Shown in pieces: positions 8,619 to 16,880 of a DNA stretch of 33,057 bases (position 1 is the first letter of the stretch; each line of letters begins with the position of its first letter). The notes below the pieces were generated by a model that saw only the letters and a list, made by a program, of their open reading frames with translations, was not told the DNA's origin and did no database searches. The DNA comes from Desulfurellales bacterium (GTDB taxonomy: Bacteria > Campylobacterota_A > Desulfurellia > Desulfurellales > Hippeaceae), in assembly GCA_027045065.1 (NCBI GenBank), contig JALUBE010000054.1, positions 1 to 33,057 of the forward strand, in the 5' to 3' direction. A program made the translations under genes and the position numbers.

Positions 8619-10967
8619 CTAATCCTGCGATTCTTTTTTAAGCATGTCGTTGATCTTTTTAAGTTTCTTATCCACGTAATAATGGAACGTGCCACTCTCG
8701 AAACTGTTGCCTTTCCTTTTTCCCGCCTTGAGACCCGTGAATATCTCGATGGCGTCATCTATTGTATCTATGGCATAAAGCTTAAATTTGCCTTCTTTTA
8801 TGGCGTCCTCCACCTCATCATCCAAAACGAGGTTCTTTAGGTTCTTGGATGGGATGACAACACCTGCACCTTCCAAGTTGCCAGTTAGCTTACAAACCTC
8901 ATAGAACCCTTCAATTTTTTCATTCACGCCACCTATGGGCTGAACAACCCCATTTTGGTTCATAGAGCCTGTTACGGCCAAGTTCTGCGCAAGTGGAATT
9001 TCAGATAAAGACGAGAGAACGGATAGTGTCTCTGCAACAGAAGCGCTATCTCCCTCAATCGGTGAATACGATTGCTCAAAAGATAGCGATGCAGAAAAGC
9101 TCAAGGTTTTATTAAAACCGTACATGCCGTTTATGTAGCCTGCAATGATGAACGAAGCTTTGTCAAATATCCTACCTGAGAGCTTGCTTTCCCTTTCTAT
9201 ACTCACAATCCCATCTTTTCCAAAGTACGTTTTAGCAACGATCTTATTCGGCCTGCCAAAGGAAAAGTCGCCTATATCCAAAACGGACAATCCATTTATC
9301 TCACCGATCTTGCCGCCATTTAAATCCACTATGATGCTGCCGTCTTGTATCATCTCATAGATTTTTTCCTTCCATAAATCGCGCAAAAACTTCCTTTCGT
9401 TGATAGCAAGCCTGATATCATCGTAAGTGAGTTTGTCGGAGTTCGAAAAGAACTGGGCTTCCTTTATGATGTCCAATATGTTGCTTGTGTAAGCCCACAG
9501 TTTTTCCCTGTCTTCAGCCAGCCTGCACGAGTACTTGACCAATCCCTTAAAACCAGATTCATCGGGTTTCTTTAGTTTTTTTTCCTCGCAGTACTTTATT
9601 ATGGTTGATGCATACTTCTTTATCACAGGCCCATTCCTCGGTATGGCATAATCGAAGTTTGTTTTGATCTTAAAGAGCTTGCTAAATTCATCGTCATATT
9701 CAAAGAGTATGTCGTAAATGTATTCAGGTCCTATAAGCAAAACCTTCAAATTTAAATCTATTGGCTCCGGCTTCAGTGTCTCTGCAGCTATAATGCCGTA
9801 TTTCTCAGACATTTCCTCAATTACAGCCTTTGACGAAAGGAGTGTTCTCTTTAGTGTCTCCCAAACACCGGGGTTAACAAGCATGCTAAACGCGTCTAAT
9901 ATCAAGTATCCGCCATTTGCCTTGTGTATAGACCCCGCTATTATGTGTGTGAAATCTGTAACAAAAGCACCAAAATATGCCTGTTTTTCCAATTTCCCAA
10001 AAACGTTGTAATATGTTGGATTTTCCTCGTATATGACGGGAGCCGATGTTTGATTGCTGTTGTCAACGAACAGGTTTACCCTGTACTCTGTATACTTCAT
10101 GGGCATTTGGAAGAAGGGAAAAGCCTGGTTCTTCTGAGGCAAAAAAATTGAGATATTCTTAAGCGTATAATCCTCGACGTCGTCCAAATACTCTTCTATG
10201 TCTTTATTGCCTTCAAACTCTTTCTTTATCTGATCGATCTTACCCGAAACGATGAATAATGCCATCTCGTCATTGATTTTCTTCAGTCTATCCTGCTTTT
10301 GTTTCTCAAGTTCTTTACTGTTTGAGAGGAATTCATCAATATACTTTTCAAGTTCCTTTCTTTTTTCATCAATTGAGCGTTTAATATCGTCGGATAAACT
10401 TGAATATTCTCGCTCACCTATCACTCTCCCAGCTATAACGGGGTTTACTATAATACCCATTTGTGAAAACTTTACAACAAAGTCCAGTTCATTTGCCTTC
10501 TTCTGTAACTTTCCATACAGTTCCTTCTGTTTTTCATCGAATTCCTTGACAACCTCTTGAATTTTCTCCTCATACTCCTTGCTGTCAAAGACCTTCGGCA
10601 CGCTTTTGACTAAATAGTCAACAAATTCATCCATCCTTTCCTTGAACTTCTTACCATCAGATGGCTTAAGCTTTATTACCTTCGGTTCTTTAGGGTTTTT
10701 GAAGTTGTTAACGTAGCAGTAATCGAAGATCTCGGTTTCTCTGTCTTTAGAGAGGTTTTTAAGCATATTCACAATGATGTATTTCTCATCCCTACTCAGA
10801 TTGCCACATATGTATAGGTTGTGATCTTTACTATCGATATTAACAAGTTTGTCCAGTGCAAGCTCTATCCTTCTTTGATATACCAATGATCCGTCGGTCT
10901 CCAAATTATCTATATTTAATTCAAAGTTTAACTTTATATCTTCGTAGGAAAGCCTCTTTATAGCCAT
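8619..10967 (-). CDS. Lon-related (AAA_32-type) putative ATP-dependent protease
   Basis: C-terminal Lon protease domain with EGDSASVAETLSVLS (catalytic Ser) and VQPIGGVNEKIEGFY (catalytic Lys). HKANGGYLILDA central motif and long coiled-coil insertion. Confidence 0.93.
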   Translation of the reverse strand: MAIKRLSYEDIKLNFELNIDNLETDGSLVYQRRIELALDKLVNIDSKDHNLYICGNLSRDEKYIIVNMLKNLSKDRETEIFDYCYVNNFKNPKEPKVIKLKPSDGKKFKERMDEFVDYLVKSVPKVFDSKEYEEKIQEVVKEFDEKQKELYGKLQKKANELDFVVKFSQMGIIVNPVIAGRVIGEREYSSLSDDIKRSIDEKRKELEKYIDEFLSNSKELEKQKQDRLKKINDEMALFIVSGKIDQIKKEFEGNKDIEEYLDDVEDYTLKNISIFLPQKNQAFPFFQMPMKYTEYRVNLFVDNSNQTSAPVIYEENPTYYNVFGKLEKQAYFGAFVTDFTHIIAGSIHKANGGYLILDAFSMLVNPGVWETLKRTLLSSKAVIEEMSEKYGIIAAETLKPEPIDLNLKVLLIGPEYIYDILFEYDDEFSKLFKIKTNFDYAIPRNGPVIKKYASTIIKYCEEKKLKKPDESGFKGLVKYSCRLAEDREKLWAYTSNILDIIKEAQFFSNSDKLTYDDIRLAINERKFLRDLWKEKIYEMIQDGSIIVDLNGGKIGEINGLSVLDIGDFSFGRPNKIVAKTYFGKDGIVSIERESKLSGRIFDKASFIIAGYINGMYGFNKTLSFSASLSFEQSYSPIEGDSASVAETLSVLSSLSEIPLAQNLAVTGSMNQNGVVQPIGGVNEKIEGFYEVCKLTGNLEGAGVVIPSKNLKNLVLDDEVEDAIKEGKFKLYAIDTIDDAIEIFTGLKAGKRKGNSFESGTFHYYVDKKLKKINDMLKKESQD

Positions 10968-10970
10968 ACA

Positions 10971-11264
10971 TCACTCCTCAATGTATTTGCAGACAATTTG
11001 GTAGAATTCCTCAAAATCCTTCTTCGTTGGATTTAGACGGTTTCCGTCGGGCAAAACAACACGCGCACCCGTGTTACTTCTTAAGAATTCAAAAACGTTC
11101 CTCAAAAGGTCTTCTTCCTTATCATCTATCTCAAAACTCACAATAGACCTATCATTGTGGAATTCTACAAACCACTCCTTAAATGACAATCCCTTTTGGG
11201 ACAATAGCTCCTTTAGGTGCCATCTGTATTTTCTGTCGATTATGATATCGATTTCGCACTTCAC
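10971..11264 (-). CDS. Conserved-looking hypothetical protein (97 aa), GTG start
   Basis: ORF fills the gap between porB and the Lon-like gene with tight spacing. Charged, soluble, no recognised motif. Confidence 0.65.
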   Translation of the reverse strand: MKCEIDIIIDRKYRWHLKELLSQKGLSFKEWFVEFHNDRSIVSFEIDDKEEDLLRNVFEFLRSNTGARVVLPDGNRLNPTKKDFEEFYQIVCKYIEE

Positions 11265-11277
11265 CTATAGCCTCCAG

Positions 11278-12150
11278 TTAACCAAAATGCTCAGCCTTAA
11301 CAAGAAGATACTCCCAGCGCTTCTTTATAGCTTCTTTCAAGGCTTCCCTTTGTTCCTTTGGTGTATTTCTAAACCTACCCTGGATATCCAAGTACTCGTC
11401 AAGATCTTTGAATTTGGGTTTTTTATTTATCCTATACTTCCCATCCTCTATTTCGTAAAGCAAAAATACACCCGTTTCGACAGCAAGCTTTGAGATTTCA
11501 ACAGTTTTATTCTCTGGGAACTTGTGTCCTGGTGGACAGGGACTCAATATATGTATTAGCTTAAAACCCTTTTTACTTTTGGCTTTTTGGAATTTTTTTA
11601 TCAAATCTGTGGGGTAGGCTACCGTTGCAGAGGCAATATATGGAACATCGTGAGCTGCAACAATTTCCATTAAATCCTTTTTAGGTCTATCCTTTACAAT
11701 CGGTGAGGGGGTCGTTGTGGTTTCTGCACCAATGGGTGTTGCAGAGCTCCTCTGTATCCCCGTATTCATATACGCCTCATTATCATAGCATACGTAAATT
11801 ATGTCATCGTTGCGCTCAGCAGCACCACTCAAAGCCTGTAATCCAATATCAAACGTTCCACCATCACCTGCCCAACCCATAACCGTTATGTCGTCTTTTC
11901 CTTGCATCTCCAGTGTTGCCCTAATTCCCGCAGCTACTGCAGCTGTTGTAGCAAATGCCGTATGGAAAACAGGAACACCGGCAAAGTTATTGCCCCACGT
12001 TCCGTTTATTATAGTCCAACAGCATGCAGGTATAACAACTATCGTTTTCTTGCCTAAAGCTTTTAAAGCAAGCCTCATCGCCAATGCCGCGCCACATCCA
12101 GGACAGGCAAGATGGTTGGATTTCATTATCTCTTCTTTTGGTATTATCAT
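11278..12150 (-). CDS. porB: 2-oxoacid (probably pyruvate):ferredoxin oxidoreductase, beta subunit (TPP-binding)
   Basis: ACPGCGAALAMRLALKAL, PACCWTII, GWAGDGGTFDIG, YDNEAYMNTGIQRS, LSPCPPGH. Start trimmed from 12162 to 12150, giving a 4-bp ATGA overlap with the alpha gene. Confidence 0.93.
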   Translation of the reverse strand: MIIPKEEIMKSNHLACPGCGAALAMRLALKALGKKTIVVIPACCWTIINGTWGNNFAGVPVFHTAFATTAAVAAGIRATLEMQGKDDITVMGWAGDGGTFDIGLQALSGAAERNDDIIYVCYDNEAYMNTGIQRSSATPIGAETTTTPSPIVKDRPKKDLMEIVAAHDVPYIASATVAYPTDLIKKFQKAKSKKGFKLIHILSPCPPGHKFPENKTVEISKLAVETGVFLLYEIEDGKYRINKKPKFKDLDEYLDIQGRFRNTPKEQREALKEAIKKRWEYLLVKAEHFG

Positions 12151-13283
12151 CTTCCACCCCACAGTATCATATCTTCTTGTATTTTACCTTCCAGAATGTC
12201 TTTTGCCACTTTAACCATATCGTTTTCTGTTACGTCAGCTCCACCTAAACCACACACTATTCCGACGACATTGTTTATACCTAACGCACCGACAATTTCA
12301 TCCTTTGTTATGCCACCTTTTCCCATTGATATGTTTCTATCAAAAACAGCGATTTTTTCGGCACCTTCAAATGCTTTAATAAGTTCATCTTTCGGAAACG
12401 GCCTGAACATAACAATTTTAACGAGTTTTGATTTTATACCATCTCTATTTAGTAAATCTACGGCCAAATGTGCCGTTTCTGCATTAGATCCCATTGCCAC
12501 GATAACAATATCTGCATTCTCTTCACCGTATACGTATACGGGATCGTATCTTCTTGAACTTATCTTTTCAAACTGGTCAGAAAGGGTTTTAAACTCAGCC
12601 AAAGCAGAAGAGATCCTTTTGTGCTGTTCTATCTTTACCGGCATGTAATCTTGAGGAAATGCCAAAGCTCCTATGGCCTTTGGTCTATCAACCTCTAACA
12701 AGGGTGTGGTTTCCTTTACGCTTATAAACTCTTCAATCTCATCCCCAAAAATCACTACAGGCTCTTTTGTATGCGTGACTAAAAATCCATCCATGCAGAC
12801 CATGACAGGGTTTTTTACTCTTTCTGCAAGTCTAAAGGATAAAAATAGGATATCATAGGCCTCTTGGGAATTAGATGCATAAAATTGTATCCATCCAGTG
12901 TCCCTTTGGGATAGTGAATCCGTTTGTTCTGCCCAAATACTCCATGGAGGTGCAACGGCCCTGTTTGCGTTTGCCATAACTATAGGTAGTGAAGCGCCAG
13001 CAGCCCAATGTAAAACCTCGTGCATATAAAGAAGGCCTTGAGAGCTTGTGGCTGTAAACACCCTACCTCCTGCAGCAGAAGCCCCCATTGCTGCGGCCAT
13101 CGCAGAGTGCTCACTCTCAACCTTTATAAAACGCGCCTTCATATCTCCGCTGGCTATAAATGAGGCAATCTTTTCAATGATTGATGTTTGAGGTGTAATA
13201 GGATATGCACTTACTACATCAACATGGCTTTGCTTTACGGCGTAAGCAACTGCATCGTTTCCACCTAAAACTAACCTTTTCAT
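12147..13283 (-). CDS. porA: 2-oxoacid (probably pyruvate):ferredoxin oxidoreductase, alpha subunit
   Basis: VVSAYPITPQTSIIEKIA, VESEHSAMAAAMGASAAGGRVFTATSSQGLLYM. Confidence 0.93.
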   Translation of the reverse strand: MKRLVLGGNDAVAYAVKQSHVDVVSAYPITPQTSIIEKIASFIASGDMKARFIKVESEHSAMAAAMGASAAGGRVFTATSSQGLLYMHEVLHWAAGASLPIVMANANRAVAPPWSIWAEQTDSLSQRDTGWIQFYASNSQEAYDILFLSFRLAERVKNPVMVCMDGFLVTHTKEPVVIFGDEIEEFISVKETTPLLEVDRPKAIGALAFPQDYMPVKIEQHKRISSALAEFKTLSDQFEKISSRRYDPVYVYGEENADIVIVAMGSNAETAHLAVDLLNRDGIKSKLVKIVMFRPFPKDELIKAFEGAEKIAVFDRNISMGKGGITKDEIVGALGINNVVGIVCGLGGADVTENDMVKVAKDILEGKIQEDMILWGGR

Positions 13284-13816
13284 ACTTCCCTCACGCTTTC
13301 ATAAGCTTTTTCTGCAGCCTCTATATTTAAATAGGCCTTTTTCCCCATTTTTTCCTCATAAATCTTTTTAAGTGTATCAAGAGAAAAATCTCCGCTAATT
13401 TTACAGTAAGCTCCGAGCAGAGCTGTATTTACAAGAGGAATAGCCGGTGTTCCAAGTTTACATTCAAGTGCTATTCTGTTAGCATCCACAACAAAGAACT
13501 TAATCTTATCACTCTTTTTTAGGTTAGAGCTGTCCGATGAATTCAAAAGCGCAACTCCACCCTCTTTCAGCAGTAAGTTTGGTAAAAGTGTTACATTTAG
13601 TACAATGATTTCGTCAGGAGCTTTAATTGAATACCTGTATAAGATCCTTTTGTTGTCAATCCTAACATACGCATTTGACGGTGAACCTCTCCTTTCTGCA
13701 CCGTATGACGGCATAAACTGGACTTCGTAGCCCTCTTTAAAGTAGATATTAGCCAAAAGCTCACCAGCCATCACAACGCCTTGACCACCCCTTCCGTGTA
13801 AACCTATCTCCTTCAT
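13280..13816 (-). CDS. porG: 2-oxoacid (probably pyruvate):ferredoxin oxidoreductase, gamma subunit
   Basis: GLHGRGGQGVVMAGELLA, PSYGAERRGSPSNAYVRI, LGTPAIPLVNTALLGAYCKISG. Confidence 0.92.
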   Translation of the reverse strand: MKEIGLHGRGGQGVVMAGELLANIYFKEGYEVQFMPSYGAERRGSPSNAYVRIDNKRILYRYSIKAPDEIIVLNVTLLPNLLLKEGGVALLNSSDSSNLKKSDKIKFFVVDANRIALECKLGTPAIPLVNTALLGAYCKISGDFSLDTLKKIYEEKMGKKAYLNIEAAEKAYESVREV

Positions 13817-13837
13817 AGATCACTCCCCTTGTCAAAG

Positions 13838-13873
13838 TTGCGTAATTATAAGCAAAAACCCCTTGATTGTAAA
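13838..13873 (-). promoter_or_regulatory. Predicted sigma70-type promoter for the por-led operon (TTTACA - 17 nt - TATAAT)
   Basis: Minus strand: TTTACA at 13873-13868, 17-nt spacer, TATAAT at 13850-13845, then an AGGGGAG Shine-Dalgarno and the porG ATG at 13816. Confidence 0.75.
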
Positions 13874-13889
13874 GAACAGAGTACAGCAA

Positions 13890-14393
13890 CTACCTTAATG
13901 TAACTGCTCTAATATGTGCCGACTTAAAATCACTTATATCTACAACTTCAAGACCATCGAACAGCTCGAGCTCTTTCCCAAGTTTGGAATACGCAACCTT
14001 GTCTGTTATCCTTAAAGTCGTCTCAAAGAACTTGCTTCCAGCCAAAAAGCAGATGCAATAAACCAAGCCATCGTTCTTCCTTAGGGAAACAGCCTTATCT
14101 ATCATGTCTTTTGTTGTGTAGTACGTGCTTACAAAAAAAACAATTTTATCAAACTTCACATCGTCTATTTCTGGAAATTCACTCTCTACATCCCAAGAGT
14201 AGTAATCGTCTTTGTTCATCATTTGGGTTGCAAGGCTTTTGAAGTAATCGACCTCCCTATAAGCAACAAACAGCTTTTCACCCATCTTAGGATCGACATA
14301 CTCAACGGATTTGATTATGTATGGTTCATACTGAAACCGTCTTGCAAATTTGGACTTCTGTAGCTTTATTATGAGATCTGAAATTGCACCCAT
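13890..14393 (-). CDS. Hypothetical protein (167 aa)
   Basis: ORF abuts the lipoprotein ORF, same strand. Composition is protein-like; family not recognised. Confidence 0.75.
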   Translation of the reverse strand: MGAISDLIIKLQKSKFARRFQYEPYIIKSVEYVDPKMGEKLFVAYREVDYFKSLATQMMNKDDYYSWDVESEFPEIDDVKFDKIVFFVSTYYTTKDMIDKAVSLRKNDGLVYCICFLAGSKFFETTLRITDKVAYSKLGKELELFDGLEVVDISDFKSAHIRAVTLR

Positions 14394-14591
14394 TTATTTA
14401 GATCTTGTCGAGTTATCTACCTTTTTACCCTTAACTGGCTTTGTTATTTGTATTGTGTAGCCCTTTTTGGCAAATGTATAACCAGCATAAGCACCGCCTG
14501 CCGCAGCGCCACCCACGAGCAGTGGTGTGCACGATATTAAAGAAAAACCCAACAGAACAACTGTTAATACCACTATTATTGCACTTTTCAC
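14394..14591 (-). CDS. Small putative lipoprotein (65 aa)
   Basis: N-terminal signal peptide with lipobox-like FSLISC, then Gly/Ala-rich GGAAAGGAYAGYTFAKKGYTI. Confidence 0.72.
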   Translation of the reverse strand: MKSAIIVVLTVVLLGFSLISCTPLLVGGAAAGGAYAGYTFAKKGYTIQITKPVKGKKVDNSTRSK

Positions 14592-15764
14592 CTAACCCTC
14601 CATAGCCTCGTGGTAGATTTCCCTAACATCTTTCTCAGTAAATTTGCACGGTGAGTTTTTCAATCCATGCTCCATCGTAAACAGTGTATTGTCAACCAAG
14701 TCGTTGATTTCCTTTTTGTCAAAGCCAAAGTCCTTAAGCGTGTATTTGAGATTCAACTGCTCCTTTAATTTGATCACAGCATCAATGGATTTCTTAGCTG
14801 CATTTTCTAAGCTATCGTTGGATATATTTTCACCTAAGAAATAGGCAATGTCGGCAAATTTGACCATGTTGCACTTAAAGGCTCTCTTCATAAAAGGCAC
14901 CATGACCATTGAAAGACCCAAACCGTGGGGCAAATCGGGTCTGTATGCGCTTAAAGAATGCTCAAGGGCATGTGGCAGGCTCGCCCTACCAACGTTTAGA
15001 GCCATTCCACCGAACATGGCGGCCAAACTCATATTGTCCATTGCCCTTTGATTTTTAGTTCTGTGGGCGTCGACAAGGTATGTGTGTATCAGCGATATGG
15101 CTTCCCTGCAGTATGCGTCTGTTATGGGGCAGGCCGAACGCGAGGTATAGGCCTCTATAGCATGAGATAGCGCATCAAAACCGGTGTTTGCAATAATCTC
15201 TTTGGGCATTGAATACGTTAATTCTGGATCAATTAAGGAAACCTTCGGAAAGAAGCCCTCACTGGACATCGCCATTTTGAGCTTCTTTTTGTTGTCGTTA
15301 AACACAACGTACTTTGTAACTTCACTTCCAGAACCGGATGTTGTAGGGGAACAAATTATGGGATAAGCATCTAAAACGGGCAGTGCTGGATCATTGAATA
15401 TATCCATTACATCTCTTTTGTGTTTTGCACAGATAGATGCAGTTTTTGCCAAATCCATAGAACTGCCACCACCTATAGCCAAAACCACGTTTAGTTTATG
15501 TTTTATGATTGTGTCTCGGGCTTCATGGATTGCTTCAGTGTCAGGGTTCTGCGGCGTATCGCTGAATATTATAACTTCTTCAATCTTTTCTGTTCTTTTT
15601 AGAGATTCCAAAATCACATCTAACTTTCCTGTTTCCTTTAGATGTTTCTTCCCTGTAACAAGAAGCACCCTATTGCCGTTGCGAGATACGTACTTTCCAA
15701 CGTCCTTTATACCCTTTTTCTCAAACACGACCCTTAACGGTGCGTAAAACGTAAAATCCATCAT
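14592..15764 (-). CDS. Iron-containing alcohol dehydrogenase
   Basis: AIGGGSSMDLAKTASI, SPTTSGSGSEVTKYVVF, FDALSHAIEAYTS, LPHALEHSLSAYRPDLPHGLGLSMV (Fe-ADH metal-binding His residues). Confidence 0.94.
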   Translation of the reverse strand: MMDFTFYAPLRVVFEKKGIKDVGKYVSRNGNRVLLVTGKKHLKETGKLDVILESLKRTEKIEEVIIFSDTPQNPDTEAIHEARDTIIKHKLNVVLAIGGGSSMDLAKTASICAKHKRDVMDIFNDPALPVLDAYPIICSPTTSGSGSEVTKYVVFNDNKKKLKMAMSSEGFFPKVSLIDPELTYSMPKEIIANTGFDALSHAIEAYTSRSACPITDAYCREAISLIHTYLVDAHRTKNQRAMDNMSLAAMFGGMALNVGRASLPHALEHSLSAYRPDLPHGLGLSMVMVPFMKRAFKCNMVKFADIAYFLGENISNDSLENAAKKSIDAVIKLKEQLNLKYTLKDFGFDKKEINDLVDNTLFTMEHGLKNSPCKFTEKDVREIYHEAMEG

Positions 15765-15793
15765 CTTTTAACCCCCTTTAAGAGGTTTTTTGA

Positions 15794-15799
15794 ATTCTA
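15794..15799 (-). promoter_or_regulatory. Candidate extended -10 element for the adh operon (TGATAGAAT)
   Basis: Minus strand TGATAGAAT about 30 bp upstream of the adh ATG, followed by a G-rich Shine-Dalgarno. No good -35. Confidence 0.4.
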
Positions 15800-15828
15800 T
15801 CAAATAACTGAGCGATGTGCACTATTTT

Positions 15829-15857
15829 TTGAAAACGGGGTCTCATTTTTGTATCAT
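15829..15857 (+). promoter_or_regulatory. Predicted sigma70-type promoter for the GT9-GT9-rtcB operon (TTGAAA - 17 nt - TATCAT), immediately before the ATG
   Basis: -35 TTGAAA at 15829-15834, 17-nt spacer, -10 TATCAT at 15852-15857, ATG at 15864. Confidence 0.6.
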
Positions 15858-15863
15858 TCAAAG

Positions 15864-16880
15864 ATGTCAAAAAGGTATCTAATTGTTCAAACGGCCTTTT
15901 TGGGTGATGCCATATTAACCGAACCTATGATAGAGACAATTAAAGCCAATGAGAAGGATGCTTTTATTGGCATTGTTGTTATACCCTCAAATGTCGAGGT
16001 ATTCAGTTTAAATCCAAAGATCGACGTGATAATACCGTATGATAAACACGGCGCTGATAATGGCTTCATGGGCTTTAAGAAGATTATCTCTGTGATAAGG
16101 GAGTACAGGTTTAGCTATGTTATCTCACCACATATGAGTTTCAGATCAACGCTTCTTGCCTACTTTAGCGGTGCAAAAAGACGCATAGGATTTAAAGAGG
16201 CTGATATTAGCTTCTTATATACAGACAGGGTTAAAAAGCCTCAAAACGTCCATGAGGTAGACAAAAATTTAAGACTTTTAGAACCACTTGAATTTTCCAA
16301 AGTCATAAAGGAAATAAGGCTTTACTGGTCTGAGAACAACAAAAAGTTCATAGAGAGTGTATTTGAAGCGCACTCCATTAAATCCGATGACAAGGTTGTT
16401 GTAATAAGTCCATCGTCTGTTTGGCCCACAAAGAGATGGCCAAAGGAGTACTTTAGAGAACTTGCAAAGATGCTGGCAAATCAAGGTTTAAAGATTATAC
16501 TCATCGGCACCAAAAACGACAAAGAGATATCGGAGTTTGTCAAAAACAACGATGAGAGGATAATAGATTTGACGGGTAAGACCTCTGTAAAAGACCTTTT
16601 CTATCTCATTGCTTGGTCAAAATTGTTAATTAGCAACGACTCTGCACCCGTACACATAGCAAGTGCATTCAACACACCGACCATCGACATTTACGGACCA
16701 ACGGTGCCAGAGTTTGGCTTTTACCCCTTAAGCGAAAAAAATAGAATCGTTCAAATAGACGATCTACCGTGTAGACCCTGCGGAAAGCACGGAAGTGTGA
16801 TTTGCAAACACAAGCACTTTAAGTGCATGAGGGACATAAAGCCTGAGGTTGTCTTCAAAGCCGCCCTTGAGTTGCTATGA
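15864..16880 (+). CDS. Glycosyltransferase family 9 (ADP-heptose:LPS heptosyltransferase-like)
   Basis: MSKRYLIVQTAFLGDAILTEPMI start; ISPSSVWPTKRWPKEYFRELA; LISNDSAPVHIASAFNTPTIDIYGPT; FYP. Start moved from the TTG at 15849 to the ATG at 15864. Confidence 0.92.
   Translation: MSKRYLIVQTAFLGDAILTEPMIETIKANEKDAFIGIVVIPSNVEVFSLNPKIDVIIPYDKHGADNGFMGFKKIISVIREYRFSYVISPHMSFRSTLLAYFSGAKRRIGFKEADISFLYTDRVKKPQNVHEVDKNLRLLEPLEFSKVIKEIRLYWSENNKKFIESVFEAHSIKSDDKVVVISPSSVWPTKRWPKEYFRELAKMLANQGLKIILIGTKNDKEISEFVKNNDERIIDLTGKTSVKDLFYLIAWSKLLISNDSAPVHIASAFNTPTIDIYGPTVPEFGFYPLSEKNRIVQIDDLPCRPCGKHGSVICKHKHFKCMRDIKPEVVFKAALELL

Noticed and set aside
12112-12648. 178-aa plus-strand ORF and nearby 11801..12214
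   Set aside because: Antisense to porA/porB; low-complexity Ser/Pro/Ile-rich shadow ORFs.
15765-15795. Possible bidirectional terminator (aacccccttta...gaggtttttt) between adh and GT9
   Set aside because: Stem has only about 4 contiguous pairs and mismatches; it overlaps the adh Shine-Dalgarno region of a divergent gene pair, where a terminator is not expected.
15849-15863. TTG start of the first GT9 ORF as given in the track
   Set aside because: GT9 proteins typically begin M-K-R-x-L-I-V; the ATG at 15864 fits, and the TTG lies inside the predicted promoter.
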